The notes under the pieces are model-generated. The model saw only the letters and a program-made list of their open reading frames with translations. It did no database searches and was not told where the DNA came from. Position numbers and translations under genes: made by a program. A stretch of DNA of 64,000 bases from Magnetovibrio sp. (GTDB lineage Bacteria; Pseudomonadota; Alphaproteobacteria; Rhodospirillales; Magnetovibrionaceae), in the NCBI GenBank assembly GCA_028281525.1, contig JANQJR010000015.1:1-64000 (forward strand), written 5' to 3'. Below, piece after piece: positions 1 to 8,356 of the stretch. The stretch's first letter is position 1. Every line of letters starts with the position of its first letter.

Positions 1-3000
1 CGTCCAGGCCGATGACGTCATCGCCATCGGAACCGAGAATTTGATCGAACCCGGATCCGCCTTCGACCTCATCAAAACCACTGTCCTGGCCACTGTAGAG
101 GAACGTATCGTCCCCGCGTCCACCTTCGAGGTCATCGTTTCCGGCGCCACCGGTTAGAATGTCATTACCGTCATCGCCTTCGAGATCGTCGTTGCCGTCG
201 CCACCCAACAGGATGTCGTTGCCGTCACCACCTTCAAGCCGGTCATCACCACTTCCGCCGTCGATCACATCGTCCCCGGCATTGCCATCGATGCGATCCC
301 GGCCAGAACCGCCGGAAATCACATCCGCACCTTGTGGGCCTTCGATGCGGTCATTGCCCGCGCCGCCGTCGATGGCGGCGATATTGGTCAGGGTCGTCCC
401 CCGGAAATCCAGGCGGTCACTTCGATCCGTTCCCTCAATAATGTTTTCACCCAACCCACCATCAATGTGTTCGATGCTGTTGGAACGCGAGAAACGGTTC
501 ATGGTGACGGTGTCGTCACCGATAGAACCTTGGATGGTGTCGGTTCCTCGACCACCTTGGAAATAGTCAACGCCGTTGTTTTGTCCGCTGACCAAGAACG
601 TATCGTCGCCGCGATCGCCGTCCATATAATCGTTGCCGGAACCACCGACCAAAATGTCGTTGCCACGGCGTCCCCACATACGGTCATCACCTGCCCGGCC
701 ATCGATCACGTTTTCGCCATGGGTGCCACGCAAACGGCGGTCTCTGCCGTCCGTCCCCACAATCAAGTTGGACGGTAAAATACTTTCGAAGGTGGCTGTC
801 GCCGTGGTGGTGTCACCGCTGCCGTCGGAAACGGTGTAGTCGAACGTCGCCGTGCCGGCGTGGCCCAAGTCGGGTTGGAAGAATATCTCGCCCGCATCGG
901 TCATCACCACTTGGCCGTTCACCGCGTTACCGACCGAGGTGATGGTCAAGGCGTCATCAGCGTCGGGATCATAATCGTTCGCCAACAGTTGGCTGGCGGA
1001 AATCGATGCAACACTGTATGCATCAATTTGGCCTAAATCGTCGCCAACGACGACAGGCGCGTCGTTTTCGCCCATCACCGTTACGCTCACCGTCGCCGTC
1101 GCCGTGCCGCCGTGGCCGTCGGATACCGTATAGGCGAAGGTGTCCGTCGCGGTTTCACCGTCGGCCAAGCTTTGGAAAGCCGCGCCGGGATCATAGCTGA
1201 AGGTGCCATCACCGTTATCGGTAACACTGCCTTGCGTCGCCGATGTGTCGAGAGACGCAATCGTCAGCACGTCGCCGGCATCCACATCGTTGTCATTCGC
1301 CAACAGGTCGGCGGCATGGATCAAGATTGATGTGTCTTCGAACGCCGTAGCGGTATCATCCCCCGCAACGGGGCCATCATTGACGGCGGCAACATGGACC
1401 GTCGCGTTTGCAGGGGTGCTCAACTCGCCATCACTGACCGCGTAACTGAGATTGACCACGCCGTTCCAGTCTGCATCCGGCGTGAAGGTCCAGGTGCCAT
1501 CCAAATTGTCGGTCAGCGTTCCACCGTCCGCGGTCAAGCCGGTGACACTCAACACATCACCGTCGGCATCGGTTGCGTTGGCCAGCAAATCGGCCTCGAC
1601 AATGGTCAGCTGTTCATCTTCATCCATGCCCATGCCCACAGGGCCAGAGACTTCCGGTGCGACATTCACGGGCACGTCCCCCACGACTTCGACCTCCACC
1701 GTCGCCGGGGCGAAACCGCCTTTGCCGTCGCTGAGCCAATAGGTGAAGTTCGCCGCGCCGGTAAAGCCCGCGTCAGGCGTAAACACCACATCCCCGGCCG
1801 CGTCCAGAACCGCCGTGCCACCATAAGAACTGCCCATCGAAATGATCGACAGCGGATCGCCATCCGCGTCGGTGTCATTGGCAAGCAGAGTGGCGGCCGC
1901 CAAAGTAATGGCGGTATCCGCGTCCGTGGTGGCGCTGTCCAGGCCACCTTCGGGATCGAGATTGACCTCATAGACATCCACGTTAGCCGTCGCGGTGGTG
2001 GTGTTGGCGCCGTCGCTGACATCGAATGACAAATTGACTGCACCGAACCAATCGGCGGGCGGCGTGTACGTCCAGGTGCCGTCGAGATTGTCGGCCAAGT
2101 CCCCACCACCCACAAGCGTCACCGCCGTGACGCTGAGCGCGGAACCTTCGACATCGAACGTGCGCGACAACAGGTCGCTTTCGGAAATGGTCAAAGCGCC
2201 ATTTTCGGCCGCAGCGAAAGACACATCGCCGACCACCGCAGCGTTGTCCACACTGCCGTCCAATTGCAGCGCAACGTCCGCAAACTCAGCGGTTTCAACA
2301 TCGATCAGAACGTCGGAGCCATCGGCGTCGGTCACGGTCAGGTTGCCGTCCCGCCATCCGAAATCATAAGTGCCCGCGCCCGAGACATAGACCGCCGCGT
2401 CCACGCCTGCGCCGCCATCCAGCGTATCGTCCCCCGCGCCGCCGTCGAGTGTATCGTCGCCCGCGCCGCCCATCAGCCAGTCGTTGCCGCCATTGCCAAC
2501 CAGGACATCATTGGTGTCGTATCCAACGGTGTAATCGACGCCGTCGTCGCCGACCAAGGCCAGCGCCTTGACATCGTCCATGGTCCAGCTGGTGCCGTTC
2601 GCAAACTGGAAGTTTTCGACCTGATATATCCAGGAGCCGAATTGGTTGTTGATCACCAGCGCATCGTCGGTGCCGTTCACGTCGATACGCAGACTGTCGC
2701 CGCCCGCGATGCGTGACAGGGTCAAATCCTCGGCGGTGAGGCCATCGCCGAATTGAACGGTGTCGTTGCCTTCCCATTCGCCGATGGTGTCGAGGCCATA
2801 ACCAACGTCGAAGTGATAGGTATCGTCGCCCTTACCACCATTTAGAGCATCATTGCCCGCACCGCCATCGAGCACTTCATCACCGTCCCAGCCCCGAATG
2901 ACGTCGTCATCTGCCGTTTTGGACTTGGCCATCACCTGGGCGCTAATATCCTCTCTCGTCCATACGGTACCGTCGGCGAACTGGAAGTTTTCGACCTGGT

Positions 3001-6000
3001 ACATCCAGGAGCCGAATTGATTGCTGATGGTCAGCGTATCGGTGGTTCCTGCGATGCCAATGACCAAGTCGTCATTAAAGCCAGTGGTTTGCAGCGTGAT
3101 GTTGTCTACCGTAACGCCGGGACCGAAAACCACAGTGTCAGTGCCTTCCCATTCACCGATACGGTCCGCCCCATAGCCAACATCGAATTTATAGGTGTCG
3201 TGACGTTTACCACCCATCAGCACATCGTTACCTGCGCCGCCATCGAGAACATCGTTCAGGCCATCAAAGCCCCTGATCACATCCGCGCCATCGGTGCTGG
3301 CCTGCTCCAAGACCTGGGCATGCAACTGTTCATGAGTCCAAGTTGTGCCGTCGGCAAAGGTAATAAATTCGATCGGACTCCCGCCGAATTGATTCACCAC
3401 GGTAATCAGACCGCCGCCGCCCGCGATATCGATCTGCATGTCATTGGTATCACGAACCCGCGAAATGGTGACATCAGCAGGATCAATGTCCGCACTGAAC
3501 TGAATGGTGTCGGTGTTTCCGGCGTCGTAAATTTCGTCTATACCGTCGCCGCGGTTGAACACATAGATGTCGTTGTGCCGCCCCCCTTCCAGACGATCGT
3601 TGCCCAGGCCGCCTTCCAGCACGTCAGAGCCTTTATCAGTGGTAATCTTTTCGCTTGCGTCCGTGCCGACGATGACATCGTCACCCCCAGTGCCTTCGAT
3701 CACGTTTGAGATCGGCGCGGCAGCGAGCATGTCGGCGATGTCGGTGTGGCTCCACACCGTGCCATCGGCGAATTCGATGTTTTCGATGCGATAACGGTTG
3801 CGCCCATGGCTGTGGCCGAGCACTTTGATCTCGTCGCCGGTGCCCTCTACGCTGATGATCAGATCATTTGCATCATGCCACCCCTTGGCCACGGTGATAC
3901 TGGCCGGGTCGATGCCCGCACCGAAGCGGATGGTATCGGTGCCGCCGGTGTCGCGGATCACGTCGCGCCCGAAGCCCGCTTCAAACACATAAACGTCGTT
4001 GCCGGCCTCACCTTTCAGATAATCGTCGCCACCGGGCCCGCCGGTGAGGATTTCGTCGGCGCCGCTGCCGGAGACAATATCGTTACCGTCGGTCACCATG
4101 TCGGCCAAGATGCGTGCATCCACGTCAGCCATACCCAATACACTGCCGTCGTCAAAACGGAAATGTTCGATATGGTCCACATTGGTCGCACCGTATTGGT
4201 TGATGACTTCGATCTCGTCACCGGTGCCATCGAGGGTGATGATAAGGCTCTTGCCATTGCGCGAGAACGTCACGGTGTCGGACGTGATCCCGGGACCGAA
4301 CTGAATGGCGTCGGTGCCGCCGCCGTCGTCGATTTTGTCGATGCCGTCGCCGATGTTGAAGATGTAGGTATCGTTGCCGAAACCACCGACCAGGAAATCG
4401 TTGCCCGCGCCGCCTTGCAAAATATCAGCACCGGAATAAGCGTAGATGACATCGTTGCCATCGGTCTGCTGGCCATCCAGAACCAGCTGCTTGACCGCAG
4501 CGGCATCGATCACGGTGCCATCCATGAACTGGAATTTTTCGATCTGGCCGGAGCGGGAATTGTGCAGGTGATTGGTGATCACCAACTGATCACCGCTATC
4601 CACCACCTTGACCACCAGGTCTTTGCCACCGCTGCGTTCGAACGTCACGTCTGCCGGAGTCAGCCCCGGACCGAAGCGTACGGTGTCGTTTCCGCCACCG
4701 TGGTCATTGATGACGTCGCGGCCATCGCCGCGATCGAAAATGAAGGTGTCGCTTTCAAAGTCCTCCGCGACGATGTGATCGTCGCCCGCGCCACCCCAGA
4801 AGACATCGGTGCGATCGCGCTGCCAAAAATCGAGGTTGTTGTCGCCACCAGACATAAAGTTGCCGTCGTTCGCGACATCGATGACCAAGTTGTTGTGGGA
4901 ATCGCCGTAGACCTCGGACACCGTATGGGCTTGACGGAAATCAGCCAGGTCCAACGGCATGCCGACGGTGTCGAGCATCGCTTCGATGGCGGCGTCGAAC
5001 ACGCCGTCTTCCAGTCCTAAGTTGGCCGGGGCGGCGTCCGCAAAACGAATGATGTCGTTGAAACGCTTGACCGCGTCGAGACGATTTTCCTCCGTCACGC
5101 CGGTGGTGGCAATATTGCCCAAAACGGCGTTTTGGTAGTTTTCGATGAAAGTGACAGGCTCAACGGAACCATAGACATTCCCGCTTTCAAACTCGTACAC
5201 CATCCCTTCGAACAATGGCGCGTTTGCGCTTTGCAAGCCCAGACGAATCATTGTTTTAACAACAAAGTCATCCCAGATTTTCCAAAGTTCCGAGCCGGAA
5301 TGCGCGTTGGGATCCGGGCCAAAACCAACTGTGTTGATGAACTTCTGTCCATGGAACTTTTCCATTGCAGAGAGAACTCGTCCGTCGAAATGTGACCCAC
5401 GGCTATCAGTGGCAACATCCTGGACACCCGCCCATTGGATAAGGATTTCTTCTGTGAGGTCGTAGATTATTGCTGTATCTGCTGACAGCCAGTCTGAGAA
5501 ATAGCCAACAAGGTTCATCAACCCAACATCATTGCTCATCGCATGCTGTAATGACGCTATATCCCCGTAGCCCCTCAGTTGCGGTAGCAACCTCGCTTGA
5601 TGCTGATAAGGCCCCCATTCGCCTTGGAACTGAGTTTCGACTTGATCCACCAAAAAATCGACAGACCCGGCAGTACCCGTGCTGCCGTCGATGCGGGTGA
5701 AACTGCCTGTGCGGGTAACGATGTTGCCGTTGATGTCCGTATCGGCGGGGACTGAAGATAAATCGATGGACTCAATACCGGCATCAGAAAGGCTCTGCAT
5801 CTCGCCAGCATCGGTCACGCCGTTGCTGTTCAAGTCCCGCCACAGTTCCAGATTGGCGAACTCGGCATCCGCCGCGTTGATCTGGCCGTCGGCGTTGCTG
5901 TCCAGCGTCGCCAGATCGTCGTAGGCATTGGTGTCGGCATCGCCGAACAGTTCGGTGATGCCGTCGATTTGGCCGTTGGCGTTGCGGTCGATGGCCAACA

Positions 6001-6805
6001 ACCCGTCGTCCGGGCCGACCCAACCGATGGATTCGGCAAAGAAATCGTTGTCGATATCGAAATAGACGGGATTGTTGGCATCCAGCGCCATCAGTTCGAT
6101 GCCGTCACCATCAAGGTCCAACACGAACGGGTCATGCGGCGTTTTGCCAAATCCACCAGGCGCCCCACCAAACCCTGGCCCTCCTGGGAAAGGGACGTTA
6201 GGAGGAAACCACGGCCCCGGAGGAATAGGAGGCATAACAGGCGGGATGGATGGAAGACCATTGTCCCATGCTGGAGCAAATACCGGATCGCCATTCTCAT
6301 CCAGAGGCAGTTTGCACTCTAAGTCCCCGGCCTCCACCATTCCACAAGCACCGGTGTTAGAATTCTGCCAAAATGCATTATATTCATGCCGCAAATTGTT
6401 AGCGTCTGCAAAATCACGCATTTTCTGGAACTTATTGAAAATGTCTTGATCAGAAAACCCGTCTTCTGAGCTAGCCAGAACAGTGCTGTAATGCTTCTCG
6501 CCTTCCCTTGGATAATCTGCGCTGCCGGGATCATTAGGACCGTAGAATCCTTTGGGACGGTGGGGTTCGATCGAGTATTGCAATGCCCCTCCACCGCCAT
6601 CACCTCCAACAGCTTCGGAGCCAGCTCTTTTTATCTGCTCAAGAGTAGGTAAAGGCCTACCTTGAGGTGTTTGTGTTAAACTTTCGACGGAAGGTCCAGA
6701 CCGCAGTTCCCATTCACGGCCTTTCACATCAGTCATGACGACATATAAGTGTGTCCCTGGGGTGGAACCTAACGTTTTAGCTCGAAGTTCTATTTTTGAC
6801 GCCAT
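1..6805 (-). CDS. Giant RTX protein with FrpC-like self-processing module (3' end outside window)
   Basis: One uninterrupted minus-strand frame runs from ATG at 6805 (preceded by CGGAGG) off the left edge, giving 2,268 codons. Visible order: a unique N-terminus (1-175); a Pro/Gly-rich linker (about 178-224); an FrpC/ApxIV-type self-processing module starting at the Asp225-Pro226 bond (HDPFVLDLDGDGIEL, then GWVGPDDGLLAIDRN and ELFGD) to about 390; a helical region (390-635); six repeats of GNDTY-type RTX plus HCBP-related units (about 640-1470); five cadherin-like domains of about 100 residues (1480-2005); and a second GGxGxDxL block (2009 onward). In FrpC this module cleaves the Asp-Pro bond when calcium binds and links the new Asp end to a lysine. 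The protein should be exported unfolded by the adjacent HlyB/HlyD pair and fold in external calcium. I see no hydrophobic pore-forming domain in the visible part, so an adhesin or surface role is as likely as a toxin. The C-terminal secretion signal is off-window. Confidence 0.9.
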   Translation of the reverse strand, partial: MASKIELRAKTLGSTPGTHLYVVMTDVKGREWELRSGPSVESLTQTPQGRPLPTLEQIKRAGSEAVGGDGGGGALQYSIEPHRPKGFYGPNDPGSADYPREGEKHYSTVLASSEDGFSDQDIFNKFQKMRDFADANNLRHEYNAFWQNSNTGACGMVEAGDLECKLPLDENGDPVFAPAWDNGLPSIPPVMPPIPPGPWFPPNVPFPGGPGFGGAPGGFGKTPHDPFVLDLDGDGIELMALDANNPVYFDIDNDFFAESIGWVGPDDGLLAIDRNANGQIDGITELFGDADTNAYDDLATLDSNADGQINAADAEFANLELWRDLNSNGVTDAGEMQSLSDAGIESIDLSSVPADTDINGNIVTRTGSFTRIDGSTGTAGSVDFLVDQVETQFQGEWGPYQHQARLLPQLRGYGDIASLQHAMSNDVGLMNLVGYFSDWLSADTAIIYDLTEEILIQWAGVQDVATDSRGSHFDGRVLSAMEKFHGQKFINTVGFGPDPNAHSGSELWKIWDDFVVKTMIRLGLQSANAPLFEGMVYEFESGNVYGSVEPVTFIENYQNAVLGNIATTGVTEENRLDAVKRFNDIIRFADAAPANLGLEDGVFDAAIEAMLDTVGMPLDLADFRQAHTVSEVYGDSHNNLVIDVANDGNFMSGGDNNLDFWQRDRTDVFWGGAGDDHIVAEDFESDTFIFDRGDGRDVINDHGGGNDTVRFGPGLTPADVTFERSGGKDLVVKVVDSGDQLVITNHLHNSRSGQIEKFQFMDGTVIDAAAVKQLVLDGQQTDGNDVIYAYSGADILQGGAGNDFLVGGFGNDTYIFNIGDGIDKIDDGGGTDAIQFGPGITSDTVTFSRNGKSLIITLDGTGDEIEVINQYGATNVDHIEHFRFDDGSVLGMADVDARILADMVTDGNDIVSGSGADEILTGGPGGDDYLKGEAGNDVYVFEAGFGRDVIRDTGGTDTIRFGAGIDPASITVAKGWHDANDLIISVEGTGDEIKVLGHSHGRNRYRIENIEFADGTVWSHTDIADMLAAAPISNVIEGTGGDDVIVGTDASEKITTDKGSDVLEGGLGNDRLEGGRHNDIYVFNRGDGIDEIYDAGNTDTIQFSADIDPADVTISRVRDTNDMQIDIAGGGGLITVVNQFGGSPIEFITFADGTTWTHEQLHAQVLEQASTDGADVIRGFDGLNDVLDGGAGNDVLMGGKRHDTYKFDVGYGADRIGEWEGTDTVVFGPGVTVDNITLQTTGFNDDLVIGIAGTTDTLTISNQFGSWMYQVENFQFADGTVWTREDISAQVMAKSKTADDDVIRGWDGDEVLDGGAGNDALNGGKGDDTYHFDVGYGLDTIGEWEGNDTVQFGDGLTAEDLTLSRIAGGDSLRIDVNGTDDALVINNQFGSWIYQVENFQFANGTSWTMDDVKALALVGDDGVDYTVGYDTNDVLVGNGGNDWLMGGAGDDTLDGGAGDDTLDGGAGVDAAVYVSGAGTYDFGWRDGNLTVTDADGSDVLIDVETAEFADVALQLDGSVDNAAVVGDVSFAAAENGALTISESDLLSRTFDVEGSALSVTAVTLVGGGDLADNLDGTWTYTPPADWFGAVNLSFDVSDGANTTTATANVDVYEVNLDPEGGLDSATTDADTAITLAAATLLANDTDADGDPLSIISMGSSYGGTAVLDAAGDVVFTPDAGFTGAANFTYWLSDGKGGFAPATVEVEVVGDVPVNVAPEVSGPVGMGMDEDEQLTIVEADLLANATDADGDVLSVTGLTADGGTLTDNLDGTWTFTPDADWNGVVNLSYAVSDGELSTPANATVHVAAVNDGPVAGDDTATAFEDTSILIHAADLLANDNDVDAGDVLTIASLDTSATQGSVTDNGDGTFSYDPGAAFQSLADGETATDTFAYTVSDGHGGTATATVSVTVMGENDAPVVVGDDLGQIDAYSVASISASQLLANDYDPDADDALTITSVGNAVNGQVVMTDAGEIFFQPDLGHAGTATFDYTVSDGSGDTTTATATFESILPSNLIVGTDGRDRRLRGTHGENVIDGRAGDDRMWGRRGNDILVGGSGNDYMDGDRGDDTFLVSGQNNGVDYFQGGRGTDTIQGSIGDDTVTMNRFSRSNSIEHIDGGLGENIIEGTDRSDRLDFRGTTLTNIAAIDGGAGNDRIEGPQGADVISGGSGRDRIDGNAGDDVIDGGSGDDRLEGGDGNDILLGGDGNDDLEGDDGNDILTGGAGNDDLEGGRGDDTFLYSGQDSGFDEVEGGSGFDQILGSDGDDVIGLD

Positions 6806-6850
6806 CTGATCCTCCGAAAGTGGAAATACTCAGAACACCTATGCAAAAAA

Positions 6851-7219
6851 TCAATAAATTGATGATTTTAAAGATATATTTATTTTATCTACTTTTTCTT
6901 TGTTTTTATTTGATAATATTAAAAATTCCCAAATACTTGAGCCAAACAAGCTATAGTTATAATAGGCACACAGAGTCATGTTATCGCGTGTTGGATGAAC
7001 CTCACATATCGCCCCATTGCTTTCTAAAAATTGAATAGTTTTTTGTAGATCAAAATGTGAAGAAATATCATTCACGATTTTTTCTTCCAATTGCTTACTG
7101 GTCAGAGCCGTTGAGAAGTACTGGTGTTCATTCACTAAGGTCAAAACTTGCATAGCAAAGATTGGTGCGACCACGATGATGCACAGTGTTGCGATAGTTA
7201 TTTTGGTCGCTTTGTTCAT
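6851..7219 (-). CDS. Small membrane-anchored protein between acyltransferase and RTX gene
   Basis: 122 residues from ATG at 7219 (MNKATKITIATLC); a longer upstream start would run into the acyltransferase gene. One hydrophobic segment at about residues 6-28 is followed by a roughly 95-residue polar domain expected outside the membrane, with two cysteines. There is no lipobox. It begins 22 bases after the acyltransferase stop and ends 45 bases before the RTX start, so it is probably co-transcribed. Its base composition is AT-rich compared with both neighbours. I do not recognise the family. By position it resembles FrpD (upstream of frpC) or ORF1 (upstream of apxIVA), but no sequence match is claimed. 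Confidence 0.7.
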   Translation of the reverse strand: MNKATKITIATLCIIVVAPIFAMQVLTLVNEHQYFSTALTSKQLEEKIVNDISSHFDLQKTIQFLESNGAICEVHPTRDNMTLCAYYNYSLFGSSIWEFLILSNKNKEKVDKINISLKSSIY

Positions 7220-7241
7220 ACGATCATCTCGTTCATACGCA

Positions 7242-7997
7242 TTATTGTTGCACTCCCCCCACCAAAGTGCGCACCGTCTCATCCTTGAACACGTGCTTTT
7301 GCAGCTCCGCCATCACCATGGGGATGGCGCGGGCGGGTGCGGCAATGTCGATCAGCCACCAATTGGGGCCGGAGTTCCAGTCCTGCGGACGCAGGCGGCG
7401 CTCCCCGGCTTCGAGGCGCGCGTGCACCGCGTCGCTGACCTTGGCCCAGGACGCATAGGCGAACGCCGCACCATCTGAGTTCCTCAGCACCCGGCACTGG
7501 CCGAGGCGCAACGGCGGGATCACCTGGACCTCCATGTCCGCCAAAAACATGTGGCGGTGTTTGGGCGAGGCCATCATCAAACGCAAAATCTGCCCCAGCA
7601 CCGCGTCCGTCGCCGTGCGCGCCTTGGCCGAAGGCCGCACATTGGCTGCGGGGCGCGCCCGGGCACCCGCCGGGGCTGGGGCCTTCGCAGCAGCTGTCTT
7701 GGGTGCAGTTGCCTTAGGTGCAGTTGTCTTGGCGGCGGTCTTCGTGGCCGTGCTTTTGCGGGCCGGAGCTTTACGGGCCGGAGCTTTACGGGCCGGAGCT
7801 TTACGGGCCGACGTCTTGCGCGTGGTGGGTTTTGGAGAAGGTTTGGCGACGGGCTTTTTCGCAGCCGTTTTGGCGGCGGGTTTCTTCGCCGCCGTTTTCC
7901 GCGACGCAGGTTTGCCCGGCGCTTTGGCCGGGGTCGCTTTGTTTGCGGTGCTTTTCTTCGTCGTGCCCGTTTTCGCGGCGGTCGTTCTGCGCGCCAT
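7242..7997 (-). CDS. HlyC-family toxin-activating lysine acyltransferase with histone-H1-like N-terminal tail
   Basis: With ATG at 7997 (MARRTTAAK) the protein has 251 residues; ATG at 8006 is an alternative, and GTGGGG lies upstream of both. Residues 1-130 are almost entirely Lys, Ala, Pro, Arg and Thr, with KAPAR repeated at 66-80, like a histone H1 or AlgP tail. Residues about 132-247 match the HlyC family: ILRLMMASPKHRHMFL, then FAYASWAKVSD, QDWNSGPNWWLIDIAAP. His147 (SPKHR) and Asp217 (LIDIAAP) align with the HlyC catalytic His23 and Asp92. HlyC enzymes move fatty acyl groups from acyl-ACP to lysines of pro-RTX toxins in the cytoplasm. The gene heads the minus-strand RTX operon, which supports that role. 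The basic tail is not part of known HlyC proteins; it could bind nucleic acid, membrane or the acidic RTX substrate. Confidence 0.85.
   Translation of the reverse strand: MARRTTAAKTGTTKKSTANKATPAKAPGKPASRKTAAKKPAAKTAAKKPVAKPSPKPTTRKTSARKAPARKAPARKAPARKSTATKTAAKTTAPKATAPKTAAAKAPAPAGARARPAANVRPSAKARTATDAVLGQILRLMMASPKHRHMFLADMEVQVIPPLRLGQCRVLRNSDGAAFAYASWAKVSDAVHARLEAGERRLRPQDWNSGPNWWLIDIAAPARAIPMVMAELQKHVFKDETVRTLVGGVQQ
7754..7816. repeat. 15-bp tandem repeat inside the acyltransferase tail
   Basis: The unit TTACGGGCCGGAGCT occurs in direct tandem, about three and a half copies, and encodes the KAPAR repeats of the basic tail. Copies are identical at the DNA level except at the edges, which suggests recent expansion or ongoing slippage in multiples of five residues. 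Confidence 0.85.
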
Positions 7998-8206
7998 GGT
8001 TTGCATCCCCACTCTCTGGCCCCACGCGATTCTTCGCCTGGGGCAACATGCAATTCCATAGACCATCATTGTGGCCGGATGGGGGACAAAATCCGGTAGG
8101 ATCAGGGCGCAACTGAACACTTCGGGAAATCCGGCATTCGCCAGGTGAACCCGTTTGGTATGCGCCCTCAAATCGTACGAGGATTGCCCGCCTCTTATCG
8201 GCCTGG

Positions 8207-8221
8207 AACCATGTTATGGTT
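8207..8221. promoter_or_regulatory. Inverted repeat in the divergent secretion-locus intergenic region
   Basis: AACCAT-GTT-ATGGTT is a perfect 6-bp inverted repeat with a 3-base spacer in the 359-base region between the acyltransferase (minus) and the exporter (plus). It could be an operator for both transcripts. A weak plus-strand promoter candidate is TTGTAC (8270-8275) with CATAGT (8294-8299), 18-base spacer. Nothing else in 7998-8356 stands out. Confidence 0.3.
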
Positions 8222-8356
8222 GTAGCCGTTCCCTTACGATTCCACACAAGCCAATATCACGTCAACCCCTTGTACAAATTTTCATAGTTGTGCCATAGTG
8301 CGTTCACCTTTGGTTGCCATCGGCGGCATTTGGAACGGCCTACTTGCGGGGGCACA

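Noticed and set aside
159-5395. Many plus-strand open frames of 60-424 residues across 159-5395
   Set aside because: They are antisense to the repeats of the RTX gene, whose frame is continuous with strong family motifs. Their composition (Ser/Pro/Arg or Val/Ala/Asp-rich) follows from the complementary GGxGxD codons.
7754-7816. Tandem repeat considered as a CRISPR array
   Set aside because: Units are contiguous, without spacers, and lie in a coding sequence. No CRISPR-like array was seen anywhere in the window.
7534-8116. Plus-strand frames and a minus-strand out-of-frame Arg/Pro-rich frame over the basic tail
   Set aside because: Low-complexity shadows of the Lys/Ala/Pro repeat. The HlyC motifs are only in the annotated frame.
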